Both the position numbers and the translations under genes were made by a program. The notes under the pieces are model-generated. The model worked only from the letters and a program-made list of their open reading frames with translations. It did no database searches and had not been told where the DNA came from. A stretch of DNA of 64,000 nucleotides from Angiostrongylus vasorum (lineage: Eukaryota; Nematoda; Chromadorea; Rhabditida; Metastrongylidae). Shown here one piece after another: positions 47,301 through 57,509 of the stretch; the stretch's first letter is position 1, and each line of letters begins with the position of its first letter. The DNA is taken from positions 1,116,001 through 1,180,000 of the forward strand of contig JADANN010000433.1 of the NCBI GenBank assembly GCA_018806985.1, written 5' to 3'.

Positions 47301-48719
47301 GCCTTCACCTTCTTCTGGTTGATTTCAGTCGATCGTCCTTACAATGTGGATCTTCATAATAGTATTGAGCCTTGAAGAATGTTGGCCACTTGTTCATTTA
47401 TTTAAACATCCCGATGTTCATAATGCTTCATATCAATCTAATACGAATAGAAAAAGCATGGCTTATTGTAGCCTACACTGTTCCAGTGATGGCGAAGAAA
47501 ACCTCGTGTTCCATAGTCCTATCCTTTTTTATTCATTATATCCTTTCCAAGGGGAAATCGACTTGACCGCTTCTCTGGGATCCTCTTAAACCTTCAAATC
47601 CAACTGTGAACGCTCCAGCGAGCTATCCTAGGATTCCAGGAAGACTAGACTGGACCAGCAGTGAAGGACATATATACCGACAGAAAAAATCTTTAAGCAG
47701 GAGACGAACCCACACGCAAATGTGAAGACCTTCGTGGATGGTGGATGGAAGGAAAACAAATCAAATGCAAGAACCGCTTGGATCCGCACAATGGATGTGA
47801 AGGGCGGGTCATGTAAAAACAAAATAAAAAAAATATGTTCATTTTTGAACATATACCAAAAATTCAAACAATGCAAAGAAGATTAGCATTGCCCCCTTCG
47901 CAAGGTTGACTCGTCATTTTATGAAGAATTCCATTTTCCTTCACTCCTGATAAAAGAAGAGGCGTTAACTGAAAGTTTAAACACGGCAAGACATTTTTTA
48001 AAGTGTATTTTGCCTGTTTTTACATCAAACTGGAGATAGCTAGTTTTTTTTCGATTTCCACTACACTTTGCAGAACGATGGAACGCCGCTGTTCTTGAAG
48101 TAAATACCGGTGTGCAAAAAAAATGAAGCATGCAAAAACCATTATGTCACAAACAACTTCAAATTTGGCGAGAAGGAACAAATATTACTACTCCTTCTTG
48201 CGCTTTATGCTTTTTCTGATTCAAAATCGTAGAAGGCGTCTGTAGGGCATTGGTTAGGAGAGCAATGCAATACACATGTGGTCATTGGTTCGATCTTGTG
48301 CCCCGAACTCACCAAGCCTCCCATCTCTCTGGGCTTGGTAAATTGGTCCCATACCTGCCTAGAGGACAGCAGCACTGAACTGATGTGACAGTAAGCCACC
48401 GCGAACCATTGTACAAGCTGAATACATTACGACCTCTAATGATGGTCGTTGATGTCGAATGCATGGCGCATCCTTCAGAGATTGACCAGCGGTAAAAGCC
48501 TCATCCTTTACCCTTTTCATTAAAAATCGTAGGAAATTCATCGCTTGTTTTCCGGCTATTAATAGGTGATTGCAGACAGTTTCATCTCGTCAACAATACA
48601 TTGCTCAAGAACTTTCTCATGGAGTTTTTGCACACCATTTTCCATACGCTCAACAGCTTCCTATTGCTGTTGTTGTGGTTCCTTGCTTTTTTTCAAACCT
48701 GTTTTTTGTTCACACAGTG

Positions 48720-48812
<93 letters not shown>

Positions 48813-51800
48813 CGCATATACACACACACACATACAGACACACACGCAGACACACAAACATCCATTAAGACAATCACACATCCACACAAATTCTAAAAGT
48901 TGTTGTCTTTTAAATTACCCTCTCTGCTCTACAGGGATGAGGTTCTGACTGGTTGTTTCAAATGCGATATCCCTCTCAATTAATTTCATTTACTAAGATC
49001 CGACGCTCGTCTTCGCTCCAAGCTCCCACATTCGAAGCAATGAAGGTCGACGACACGCAGCTCTCCGAGGTTGGTTCCAAATGTTTAATGACCACAGCCG
49101 CTCTTTGCTAACCGAACTTTTTTTGGTAATGAGTGCATTCAGGTAATGTAAATTGAGGGAATAGTTAGCGCCTAGAATTGTCTCAATATTTAAACCCAGT
49201 GATTTAACGCCTTTTTCGTTTTCTTCTGACTTCGGTTGGAGGTCAAAACCATGAAATCGGTTCGTCTCATCATTTCCGCGACCACTTTATGACAAAAACC
49301 ATACCAGCTAAATGCAAAGAACGCTGTAAACCTTTGAAGTTCTGTGACGGCAGAACGAAGTCCTCTACAGCAAAGTGGGACAAATTGCAATTTTGAGCTC
49401 ACAATTGAGTTAGGTATTTGCGCGCCGATAAAGATCACCAAAAAACTCTTTATTTTCGTTTGTATTACTTTTTTCGTTATATAGAGCAATCTTCCAGGTC
49501 ACTGTACAGTCCGCCCCCCTCGAACCTCTACCGTTCTCATCCGAATAGATCGCAGTTTAACAAAAACCCCTAGAATTAGCTCGTCAGTTTTTCCTCCATC
49601 TTTTGTTTCCTTTTTTTTAAACTATGGGTTGTTCTCCTACAACTAAACAGCAGTTATTGCTGGAGATTTAGGGTATGTTTGGGATATTGTCGAATTGAAG
49701 TTGCTTCTTGTATCATCGGCATGTTGAGCGTCGCCATTTCGGTTATAAGTGAGTTTTGTATCTAAAAAGAGTCCATAGCGAAACGAATTCGTTAAGGAAG
49801 ACGTGGATATACTTTTTTCAGACCAAGCTCTCTATCCCTAGGCACTACTTTACCGCACAAGTCCATATGCAGTACATTATATGTAGTGTAACATTTTAAT
49901 GTATTAAAATGTATGTTGTTACACATGGCCTCCCAACGGTTTATGGGAGGAGTTCCTGGGTGCCGGAGTGCGATGGTCAGAGGGCGGATTCGTCCCTCGG
50001 CAAGGTCTTCCAAGCTGAGAAAGTGTCCGGCGTTTCCATCAGGAATCTTAGCTAAGAGTAAAACCAATGCCAGGATCCACCACCATCCTGGTTTTAAAAT
50101 CGCGTAGTGGCAAATATCCCTCTGATCGACAAGACATGTAACTGCCTGTGTGGTGATGACGTTGGGCAGACTTTATCCAGGCTGACCTCGGGATTCCAGG
50201 GAACCACAATGGCTCAGCCAGCAAATTTCCAAAAAATGGTGATTATGCTGGAGCCTGCACAACCATTGAGGATGGGCCGTTCAAGTATCAAGTAAGTATG
50301 TTGCCACGTGGAATATAGTACATATAACGTCGTATTTTTTATTACTGCAAAATATTTTAGGCGAACAGCGATGGAGGTACATCGTTGTCTCCTCCCTTTT
50401 TTGAGTTAATCCTTTTATACAACTTTCAGCGCTCCTAATTTTTTCCCCCTGCTTATTATACCTAAAAAGTGGGGTCATCAAGAATGTTACTGGAAAAATT
50501 CGAATGATGTAGAAAGAAAGAAGTATCCCCTCATTAACGCCGTTTAAGTTGCCAAACCAACTTAGCTGTTACCAGAGCTTTTACATGTATATCTTTTAGG
50601 ATGTTGAAGGTTGGAAGGAGTTTTATACCAGTAGACAACTCGTTTCTATAGCGCTTTGCCATTATTTCTGTCATAAAATATTAAATACGTTACCGAATAC
50701 TTTATGATAGCGAAACAGGAATGATTTAATAAAGATTCTTTAGCAATGTGCTCTCTGTTGGTGGCGTCAGGTAGCCTTTCATTGGAGATGCAGTCACTGG
50801 TGACGGCACCGATCACATGCTTAGCGCTGTTCGAATTCGCCACCGCCATGTTGCTCATCATCGGTGTCCTCATCGATGCGTACTATTTGATGATGCCGTT
50901 TGTGTTGAATACGGTCAGTTAGAAAAACAATACCGTAACTGCATAAGACAAAGCCGTTTATAGCGGAGTAATTAGCCTTCTCCTGCAATACACACGATGT
51001 CATTGGTTCGAAGGTTCTGGTGCTAACTAAGTCTGTTCTATCTATTCGGGATTTGTGAGGTGAAACCTAATTTGCCAAGGAGGATAAAAGCGTTGATTCG
51101 ATAGGTTGGAAGATTCACAGATATCATTATCAGTGCCAAATATGCATTCATTCGTCCGCGTGATGCTTAACGGAACCGAAATGCTTGACCTCGAAGATGG
51201 ATCAGGGAATAAGGCTTTATTCTTTAGCACGTTTATGACATACCCACATCGTGAGTTGTTCTGTGACTGCGTCAAAATTTTTTTTCATTTTCCATATTTT
51301 TTGTCAACAGCATCGTTGCGAACAAATGCAGTGAATGTTGAACAAGCAGGAAAGAAAACAAAAAAGATATAAAATACAAAATATCCAGCTTTTCGTTGGT
51401 TTTAACCACTATGAATGAAATCCTTGTGTTGAGCTTTTTTCTTTTTTTTTCAGATGGTTCACGTTTGTCTCGCTCTCGGTGTCGCCGTTGTTGTGGTCAA
51501 TTTTTCGGGAAAAATTCGATTACTCTATGGCCCTTATGTGAGTTTTTCATTGCGTTTTGTTCTCGCGGATTTTTCAATTTAACTGTCTTACAAAGATCAC
51601 ATTATTTATAACCATTTTGGGGAAGTATTCAAGTAGTTATTTGGTTTCAAATAGGAAACTGTGCGTGAGTTCCTGACTAATGTTTTTTTCTCCTGTTTCC
51701 GACAGTTTTGCTTCATTTTTGTTCTATTATTTTTTGTCCACGAAATTGAATGTGAGATCATGCCTACTTATTTATATGCTCTCATGAACTGGTCTTGTGG

Positions 51801-54800
51801 AGTTGATGCGAGGTTGGTATAAGTTGTGTTAACAACAACAACAACAACGGGAAGTTATGCAAACCTCGCATCATCTCAACAAGATCAGTTCATAAGGAGA
51901 TATAAATAAATATATCGCTTATTTATGCCGAGGTTTATGGAAAGTCACTCTTTTTGAGATGTTAAGAAATGCCTACTTAGTTGAATACTTCTAATCCTTT
52001 GTCTTCACGAGTCCAATGAACATTTTCTTGTAACTTCTTTCTACAACGAGCGCCGTTTGTAGTGGTTCCCTGCTCCGGGTGTGGCAGGAGTACAATCTTG
52101 TGGCGTGGTTGGTCTCTACATAAACTGCAAACAATCCAGCACTTCTTTCATTCGCTTCATTGTCTTGCATCCGTCATCCACGAATGTTTCGGATTTCCGC
52201 GCCGGTTTGGCTACAACTTCACGATGTTGTTTTTGGAAGTCTACTGGGTGAGCAGATCGGAATCTCGAGAATGCTCTTCTAGAGCCTTTCCAGGTCGTCA
52301 ATACCCATACTTTGTATATCAAATAGAGCTTTTCTGTAACAATCAAGAAGCAATTTTTCCAGCTCTGAAGCTATAAGAGGTTTAACTGGGACAGAAAGTA
52401 ATCAAACAAAAGATCTGTTAGCACTGAACGTACTCTCAACTACTTTCCATGTCTATAAGGATTTTTTTTAATTTGCACAACCAATCTCCCACATCTACTA
52501 CTGTGCAGATTCCAGCATTTCTTGCATTCCATTCGTTTCCCTAGCATCCATCACCACAAAATTCTTCTAATATGAGTGAGGATTTCGTGGTCTTTTAATG
52601 AATGTCGTAGAATGCTGGTCGATTCGATTCTCCATGGAGTCATGAGATAGTCGCGTTAAGGTATTCGCACTTGAGTGGAGAGAGTGAACTTTTCGCAGAT
52701 AAGGCTGGTAGCAATTTCCCGACCACGCGGGATGACAATGATGATCGGCGGCACTACTACAGCGCTACTGATCCACTCTGTAGGAGTGATGCTATCAGTG
52801 AAGTAAAAATAATGTTACTACAACGTTGCCGAGATGCAACTACAACGATGCTGAGATATTTGCAAAACTCCGGACCGCAGATCTTGGCGAATGAACGTGC
52901 AATTACCCTTTCCCGGAGCTGAGGCTCATCACCATACCATGTAGATGCTTGGTTTCGTCTTCTTCTCATCTAGTTTTTCGTAGTTTTGCAAATATCTCAG
53001 CATAACTGTGTTGCATCTCACATACCACCCTGCCGTGAAAAATTGCAATAGGCAATAAATAATGTGACTGTTTGCGATCTTCTAGGAATTTACTGTTGTT
53101 TAATTCGTCATCGTATTCTTGAGAAATGCACGAAACAGTTCAAAAGAGGTGGATCGTTTTGCCGACCTTTTTCAATTTGTTGATGATATAGTTGTCATTG
53201 AGCAAAGTAAAAAGGTTCTAGGAGCCAGGCAAATTAGCTGATACTCGTCATTTTTGTGTAAATCTTCTTTTAGTTAAGTACCACGACCGGCTTTGTTCTT
53301 CGGAAACTTGCTTACTATGTAATTGTAGCAGGTAACATGTAAAAAAAACTGAGACAAGGGAAGAATACTGGTGGTATGATGTCCACACCTTCTGCTTTCA
53401 TCCTGTCACTTTGACTTTCAACATTAAGATTTCTACGTTCTCCTCTGTTTATCTTCTACCCATTTTTGCTTACACAGTTCCAAATATTCTTTACGATGCC
53501 GTTCAAAATGTTTTACCTACGTGAACGTTGACAAATGTTAAAATTATCCTGGTCTTATATTCGCAGCCGCTTAATTTTGACCCCTCAAAGGTAAGCTCTC
53601 AATCTCGCATGGTGATGTTATGTTATCAACTGTCAGTGACCGAATGAAATCTTAAGCTCTTAAGGGAAGATTTCTATTGACTGATGCCTACATTATTCGG
53701 AAAAGATAAATCAATTCGGTCTATAACAGACAAGTAGTCCACTTAATCAGGGTTGCTCCGCAAAGCTTCACATGCAACTGAATAGCGACCTCGATAAATA
53801 CATAGATTTGGAGTATATGAAGAGAAACCTAGCCGGATTTTAGCAGATTCTCAAACGATTGTTCTTATTACAGTTTTTCTTTTCAGATTGTTATTGGCTG
53901 TTTTCTGGTAATTATTCTCTATGTCTGGTTCACGTCTGTAGTGGGAATGACAATCGTATTTATACGGGATCAACAAAGACGCAGGTAAGTGTGCAAGCAA
54001 ACCCTAACCTTTTCTTTTTTTCTTCACTGGTTGTTTCCAAACAAAAAGCAGGAAGTGCAGTGATTGAGATACCGCGAAATAATGCTGCATGATCGCTGGT
54101 TCGATTCCACATTAGACCAATCAGACTCCCCATCGCTCGCAAATTTACAGTATGCTTGTCTGGAAAGACTTCCTTCTCACAATGAAAGTAAACACCTGCC
54201 TTTGTAGTGAACAGACTTGTGACTATCTTCTACATGAGTGCAGGTGATAATAACTCGCTTTAACAATTCCTGTTCACGATTAAAAACTATTTACCGATCT
54301 CATAATGGTACTCACAAGCATCGCAATGCTTCAAACAGATGAACTAGTGAAGTAGTAATGGGGCGAAGTGAGTGGAAAAAACATACTGAAACCCACTCCA
54401 CGCCTGAAGGCCAACCATCTAAGTATTATGCAAGTTCACTAAGAGCTCCTCGCGACGATAATTCGCCACAGGTACAGGGATTGGCTTAATCTAAAACCAT
54501 CCGTGAACAAAATTCCGAATCTATTTTACTCCATGTGTCACATCGCAGTCATAGCTTAGATACTGTGACCCACAAAGGCAAGCACTCGGCTTTTGAAAAC
54601 TATTCACCAGTATCACCTGTAGTCCCGTTGACCGACGAGTGACTCGAGTGGGACGCCAGTTATTCTTCCATTTTTCCCCTATCGCATGCAAGAGTAGCCC
54701 AGTGGGTTCTGCTCGCTCTAGGGAGTCGTCGAGCATCATATCTTTCTTCTCGACTCTTCGTGAAGAACTCTGACCATTGGATCGGTGGCCTTCCTGCAGT

Positions 54801-57508
54801 ACGTTTGACATCCTGAGGAATCCAGTCACTATCGGCTCTTGTCCATCGGTTGCCATTCATACGCATTACGTATCCGGCCCATCTTGTCTTCGATTGTTTG
54901 GCGTACAGAACGGCATCTTTGATTTTTTCATTGTTGATGCAGACTGGAGCTTCAAGTCCCCTTTCCTTACTTGCGTAACACGAGACACTCTTAGCGCCTC
55001 CTTTCGACTATGCGCTCAATAACGCTGAGTGAATTTTTCATCCTCTTTACGCAGCGACCAGGTTTTTGACGCATACGTTAACGCAGGAAGTACCGTTGAG
55101 TGGAAAAGGTAGGCACGCAGTCGGGTCTTCTTTGCCCTCTTCACTACATCCTCGTTGCTTTTGAAAGCTTTCGAAGCCGCTCGTTTTCTTCTGCTCAGCT
55201 CTGGAGCTAAGTCATTCATCATGTTGATTTCCCGACTTAGATAGACACAAGTGGAGCATTCGGAGATAATCGTTCCGTTGAGCGTGAATGGGGCATACGA
55301 CACCGATCCATTCCTCATGAACATCGTTTTTGTGAGATTTAGTCGAAGACCAATCCTTCCACAGGTTTTATAAACGTCGGCCAGCTTTCGTTCCGTTTGG
55401 CTAATGTTTGGTGTTATAAGAACGATGTCATCAGCAAAGCGAAGATGGTGTAATTGCCATCCATCAATTTTCACTCCCATATTATCCCATTCCAATGTTC
55501 ACATGACGTTCTCGAGGGTGGCGGTAAGTAATTTTGGCGAGATGGTATCGCCTTGCCTAACTCCTATTTTGACGGCAACGTTAATGTCGTAGTAGAATGG
55601 TGATATGTTGATTGTGAAATTTCTGTACAGCTCACGAAGAATCTTTACGTACTGAGTAGGGACTCCTGGACTATCAAGAGCTTCCATGACTGCTTCTATC
55701 TCAGTTGAATCAAAGGCCTTCTGTAAATCGATGAAAGTAGGACAGAGCAGTCTTTTCTACTCTCGCGATACATCAGTGAGCCTTGTTATTGTGTGGATAT
55801 GGTCCATCGTACTAAATCCTTTTCGAAACCCTGCTTGGTCACATGGCTGTCCTTCGTGCAATTGTCAATCCTGTTTACGATGACTCGAGTGAAAGTTTGT
55901 AGACGACAGGCAGCAAGCAGATTGAGCGATAGTTGCCGACATCGTGTAGGTAATCCTTCTTGAACAATAACACGGTCTTGCTGGTCTTCCACTGAGTAGG
56001 GGCCTTGCATTCAGACAGGTAACGTGTGATGAGCCGAGCCACTGTGTTTACGAGGACTGGCGGAGGGTTCTTCAAGTGTTCCGGTCTTATCCTGTCCGGA
56101 CCTGGTGCTCTTCGATTTTTTCACCGACGAAATGCCATGTCGGATTTCGGAAGAGAGAACCGGTTGATACAACATATCCATTCTCCTTTATTTCATATGA
56201 CGGAAGGTGGACGTGGCTATCGAAGAGATCTGAGTCGTATTCGTGAATGATTTTCTCCATTGCCTCTCTGGATGCTGTAACTGTTCCGTCTGGGCGTTGG
56301 AGTGCAGTCATCTTGGTCTTGCAATTGGCGAAGCTTCGGTGGGCTTTGCGAATGCTTTTCCCAGCCTGTGTAGCCATTACTGCTGCTCTTCTCTCTTTAA
56401 GATCTTCTTTTATCGCCTGTCGGCACTGTTTTTGTAAGTTCGGACGTTAGTTCGCGGTTGCCTGCATCTCGTGCGATTCCACGTTGGCGTATCAGCTCGA
56501 GAGTTTCTGGAGACAGACGTTTCTAGGTGATTTCCGTACTCTCAGCATTCATAGCGCTAATGTGGAGAAAAAAAACTATTGGCGAAAAAAACTAAAAACG
56601 AACTTTTATTAAAAAACTATCAGTCTTTTGAAAACATAGAAGCAAACACTTTGCGAGTGCTTGTCATGGTTGTTTTTTTAACAAAGGCTAACGATTTTCG
56701 ACATATTATGATCAAATTTTCCTAAGAATATGGCAAGTGTTCTTACTTCTAACTCATGCGGAAATTTAAGTCCAAAAAACGGAACTAAACAGACTTTTGG
56801 GTTCAAAAGAAAGTTACAGAAAATTGCCACGAACATGTTAATTTTTAATGGTGGATGCAGAGATGAACATTTGTGATCTAAATAGCTCCTCGTTGAAGAC
56901 CCCATCAAGTTGTTTGGTTTAGTGAGTGGATTTTCGGCGCTGATCGCTAACAACATTAATTTACCGATTACTTTGTATTTATAGCGTTCAGTAACATCTT
57001 TATACTATTTACTACCTCATGAAAATCAAAGGAGCTAAGTGACTAGAAAATCCTTTTTCCAAATGGCGATCACGGTGACAGCTGCTCATTGCTTAGGTGA
57101 GATGAAACTGTAGAAAGACAAAGCACTGGTGTCACGTTTGAGATTCGGCATGCATCCAACTTAATTCGTGGCGTAGTAGTGTAAATGAGTGCATGTTTAG
57201 CATATATAGTGAGTTGAAATTGTCTACCGATTAATCAAACCACTGCTTTTCTCCTCTCAGACAAGTTCGTTAACAACTTGTGGACACCGGAGAGATCGAG
57301 GCTTGCCCAGGTTGAAGAATCGAACCACTACAAATATGTACAGCAGCTTACCTCTGACCATTCTACTATACGCATCCGTTAACCAGACTTGACAATGTTA
57401 AGCAGAACATAAATATTTCTACTTCACGTGAGTTTTTTTTTGGGTGCATCTATTAAACCTTCCTTCAGTTCAAAATGGGATGAACCGTCTTTGTTATCTG
57501 CCAAATGA
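35342..57508 (+). CDS. Gene 2: predicted 163-residue protein with two transmembrane helices
   Basis: This gene-level model joins eight exons, six introns in phase 0 and the last in phase 2, from ATG at 35342 to TGA at 57506-57508. The product has a soluble N-terminal part of about 80 residues with two N-glycosylation-type sequons (NYS, NSS) and no signal peptide, then two hydrophobic helices joined by a short loop ([18 protein letters not shown]), and a short charged tail ending [10 protein letters not shown] do not recognise the family. The third and fourth exons are 12.2 kb apart across SINE, Penelope, M-family and 380-bp insertions, and an RTE copy fills most of the last intron. The 3' four exons are the most secure. 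Joining the first three to them is inferred from phase agreement only. Confidence 0.6.
35432..35470 (+). CDS. Gene 2 exon 2
   Basis: Acceptor cttccttcctag, 13 codons [13 protein letters not shown], donor TGG|gtttgt. Both boundaries are phase 0. Confidence 0.58.
36700..36783 (+). CDS. Gene 2 exon 3
   Basis: Acceptor atttttcag and donor CAG|gtaaat are both strong. The 28-codon open frame reads [16 protein letters not shown], then [12 protein letters not shown], in phase 0 at both ends. It is basic and Ser-rich. Confidence 0.65.
37245..37555 (+). mobile_element. SINE family C copy
   Basis: The plus-strand head GTGCAGCAAATGGTTAGAG and a decayed B box (GATGCTTCAACC) precede a body matching 54045-54240, including gcctgtctggaaaaagc and ttcacaatggagagctactg. 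The 89-codon open frame over it is incidental. Confidence 0.6.
38262..38640 (-). mobile_element. 380-bp non-autonomous family copy
   Basis: Complete minus-strand copy. Its 5' end is at 38640 (minus strand CCCAACGGTTTACCGCC) and its 3' end near 38262 is somewhat decayed. It abuts Penelope-like sequence on its right. Confidence 0.82.
38690..39085 (-). mobile_element. Penelope-like element fragment
   Basis: Minus-strand frames read [11 protein letters not shown], then [13 protein letters not shown] and [15 protein letters not shown]. They parallel the GIY-YIG region of the fragment at 30.4-30.7 kb, with several stops. Nothing intact upstream. Confidence 0.68.
39295..39530 (+). mobile_element. 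M-family element, diverged
   Basis: Family blocks are gtaactgctgagtgcacc, a GGGTTCGGAGC B-box-like string near 39438, and ttttgcaaataactcagtgt at 39453-39473. Confidence 0.55.
39665..39900 (-). mobile_element. M-family element, opposite orientation
   Basis: Minus-strand tRNA-like pair TGGTGGCGGTGAACATG and AGATTCGATTCCCACC (39735-39800). Flanking family blocks gtccggaacgcaggtgt (39716) and gtcaccaatcacctgtcaa (39846). Confidence 0.62.
39905..41200. other. Stretch without assignable features
   Basis: Apart from a short family-B-like fragment near 40640-40715 (cgaccagcattcagcgaaat), I see nothing supportable. Confidence 0.45.
41212..41330 (-). mobile_element. SINE family A fragment, diverged
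   Basis: Minus-strand core and body fragment (plus strand gacaagttggtaccaatttt). Confidence 0.5.
41663..41975 (+). mobile_element. SINE family A copy with best-preserved Pol III boxes
   Basis: The plus-strand head has A-box-like TAGCGTAGTGATTAGAAG and a consensus B box (CGGTTCGAACCGG) about 35 nt apart, as in a tRNA. The body and tail follow in family order, with some divergence in the middle. Confidence 0.8.
42275..42552 (+). mobile_element. 380-bp non-autonomous family copy, 5' truncated
   Basis: Plus-strand copy. The first 100 bp are missing and the 3' end (CAAGTATCCAAGTAAG) is intact. Confidence 0.78.
42555..43985. other. Stretch with only minor fragments
   Basis: A short family-C-like piece lies at about 43318-43365 (aatgggaaacgactgcatgt). 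A hammerhead-like scrap is near 42850. No exon is supported. Confidence 0.4.
43990..44262 (-). mobile_element. SINE family A copy
   Basis: Well-preserved minus-strand copy with the full head at 44200-44260 and the core at 44130-44165. Confidence 0.87.
44265..45085. other. Stretch without assignable features
   Basis: Only a short SINE-A-like scrap near 44550-44610. No supported exon or RNA gene. Confidence 0.4.
45090..45600. mobile_element. M-family elements in two orientations
   Basis: The left part carries a minus-strand tRNA-like pair (TTGGTGTAATGGAAAGC and AGGTTCGAAGTCC, 45137-45208) and tcagcttaactgggttc-type sequence in reverse. The right part (45470-45600) ends with ttgctcatatctcagcat in plus orientation. 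Confidence 0.62.
45640..45730 (-). mobile_element. SINE family B 3' fragment
   Basis: Minus-strand tail fragment (plus strand tgacccgtcatcacatctac), matching 6180-6260. Confidence 0.5.
46046..46316 (-). mobile_element. SINE family A copy
   Basis: Well-preserved minus-strand copy with a small internal deletion around the block after gcggtggcc. Confidence 0.86.
47040..47325 (-). mobile_element. Penelope-like terminal repeat (type 1)
   Basis: It matches the terminal sequence at 29875-30011: the ataaataaaccttggcataa start, the ggttagtataagttgtcg block and the hammerhead-like motif. No coding part is attached here. Confidence 0.65.
47169..47204 (-). ncRNA. Hammerhead-ribozyme-like motif with intact core
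   Basis: On the minus strand the order is GGCT (stem I), CTGACGA (core), one extra A, GGCG-AAAT-CGCC (stem II), GAAA (core), CGTC (short stem III and cleavage site), AGCC (stem I partner). All catalytic positions of a short-stem-III hammerhead are present. The extra A before stem II is the only irregularity. Penelope-like elements are known to carry such motifs in their terminal repeats. Confidence 0.62.
47600..47820 (+). mobile_element. SINE family B copy, 5' truncated
   Basis: Plus-strand copy from gaacgctccagcgagctatc through aagaccttcgtggatggtgg to the tail gggtcatgtaaa. Confidence 0.68.
48228..48515 (+). mobile_element. SINE family A copy
   Basis: Plus-strand copy with A-box-like GTAGGGCATTGGTTAGGAG, a B box TGGTTCGATCTTG, the core and a family tail. 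Confidence 0.8.
48721..48870. repeat. (CA)n microsatellite
   Basis: Uninterrupted CA for 85 nt (48721-48805), then imperfect CA-rich sequence to about 48870. It lies in an intron of gene 2. Open frames here are poly-His/Thr or Val/Cys artefacts. Confidence 0.97.
48998..49069 (+). CDS. Gene 2 exon 4
   Basis: 24 codons reading [12 protein letters not shown], then [12 protein letters not shown], phase 0 at both ends. The acceptor atttactaag is weak and the donor GAG|gttggt moderate. The internal ATG (49040) could be an alternative start if the three upstream exons belong to another transcript. Confidence 0.58.
49926..50300 (+). mobile_element. 380-bp non-autonomous family copy
   Basis: Plus-strand copy with a slightly deleted 5' end (CCCAACGGTTTATGGG) and an intact AAGTATCAAGTAAG 3' end. 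Confidence 0.82.
50955..51200 (+). mobile_element. SINE family A copy, diverged
   Basis: Plus-strand copy with a readable head (TAGCGGAGTAATTAG, then ATTGGTTCGAAGG) and a diverged core and body. Confidence 0.6.
51454..51537 (+). CDS. Gene 2 exon 5: transmembrane helix 1
   Basis: Acceptor ttttttttttcag and donor TAT|gtgagt are both strong. The frame reads [19 protein letters not shown], then KIRLLYGPY. The Val/Ala-rich run is a predicted helix followed by a basic turn. Confidence 0.75.
51765..51960. mobile_element. Palindromic Penelope-type terminal-repeat pair
   Basis: The block gatgcgaggttggtataagt is followed, after an AAC-repeat centre, by its near reverse complement through cctcgcatcatctcaacaag and a mirrored ataaataaatat end. 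Two terminal-repeat pieces joined head to head fit this, without the hammerhead part. Confidence 0.6.
52105..52330 (-). mobile_element. SINE family B copy
   Basis: Minus-strand copy. The body block catccgtcatccacgaatgt is clear and the head is missing. Confidence 0.62.
52465..52745 (-). mobile_element. SINE family B copy with shared core
   Basis: Minus-strand copy with body and the central core at 52694-52728 (plus strand aaggctggtagcaatttccc), close in sequence to the core of family A. Confidence 0.68.
52815..53065. mobile_element. M-family element with inverted ends
   Basis: The left end gctgagatatttgcaaaact (52850) and the right end gttttgcaaatatctcagca (52983) are exact reverse complements over about 18 bp. 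The tail taataggcaataaataatg-like matches the other copies. Confidence 0.68.
53567..53590 (+). CDS. Gene 2 exon 6: 24-nt microexon
   Basis: Acceptor atattcgcag, eight codons PLNFDPSK, donor AAAG|gtaagc. Both boundaries are phase 0. The segment extends the loop between the two helices. Confidence 0.62.
53887..53984 (+). CDS. Gene 2 exon 7: transmembrane helix 2
   Basis: Acceptor tttcttttcag and donor GCAG|gtaagt are close to consensus. The frame reads [20 protein letters not shown], then [13 protein letters not shown] long hydrophobic helix ends in a charged DQQRR stop-transfer. The donor is phase 2. Confidence 0.8.
54045..54240 (+). mobile_element. SINE family C copy
   Basis: Plus-strand copy. 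The head has GTGCAGTGATTGAGAT and a consensus B box (CTGGTTCGATTCC) at 54090-54105. The core (54134-54167) has tcgcaaatttacagtatgct followed by tgtctgg, related to families A and B. The body matches 37245-37555. Confidence 0.66.
54540..56545 (-). mobile_element. RTE-type LINE fragment, longest copy (copy C)
   Basis: On the minus strand this covers the region before the RT ([17 protein letters not shown]), RT motifs ([12 protein letters not shown], then [24 protein letters not shown] and [17 protein letters not shown]) and the post-RT region ([30 protein letters not shown]). FADD is the RT catalytic motif. Stops and frameshifts interrupt it, for example just before GVKIDGWQ, so it is inactive. 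The endonuclease part is missing. It fills most of the last intron of gene 2, in antisense. Confidence 0.9.
57170..57335 (-). mobile_element. SINE family A copy, diverged
   Basis: Minus-strand remnant with a core-like block (ctcagacaagttcgttaaca) and a B-box-like GATTCTTCAACC near the right end. Confidence 0.4.
57469..57508 (+). CDS. Gene 2 last exon
   Basis: Acceptor ccttccttcag gives one base that completes the phase-2 junction (Ser). [12 protein letters not shown] and TGA at 57506-57508 follow. A short charged C-terminus directly after a stop-transfer sequence is sensible. No AATAAA is seen nearby. Confidence 0.6.
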
Positions 57509-57509
57509 A

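Noticed and set aside
47344..47589. Frame with a hydrophobic run ([11 protein letters not shown]) after an acceptor-like tttcag
   Set aside because: It starts within Penelope-type terminal-repeat debris, and adding it to gene 2 would insert an unsupported third helix. Left out for lack of a good donor.
48566..48948. Open frames rich in His-Thr or Val-Cys
   Set aside because: Produced by the CA microsatellite.
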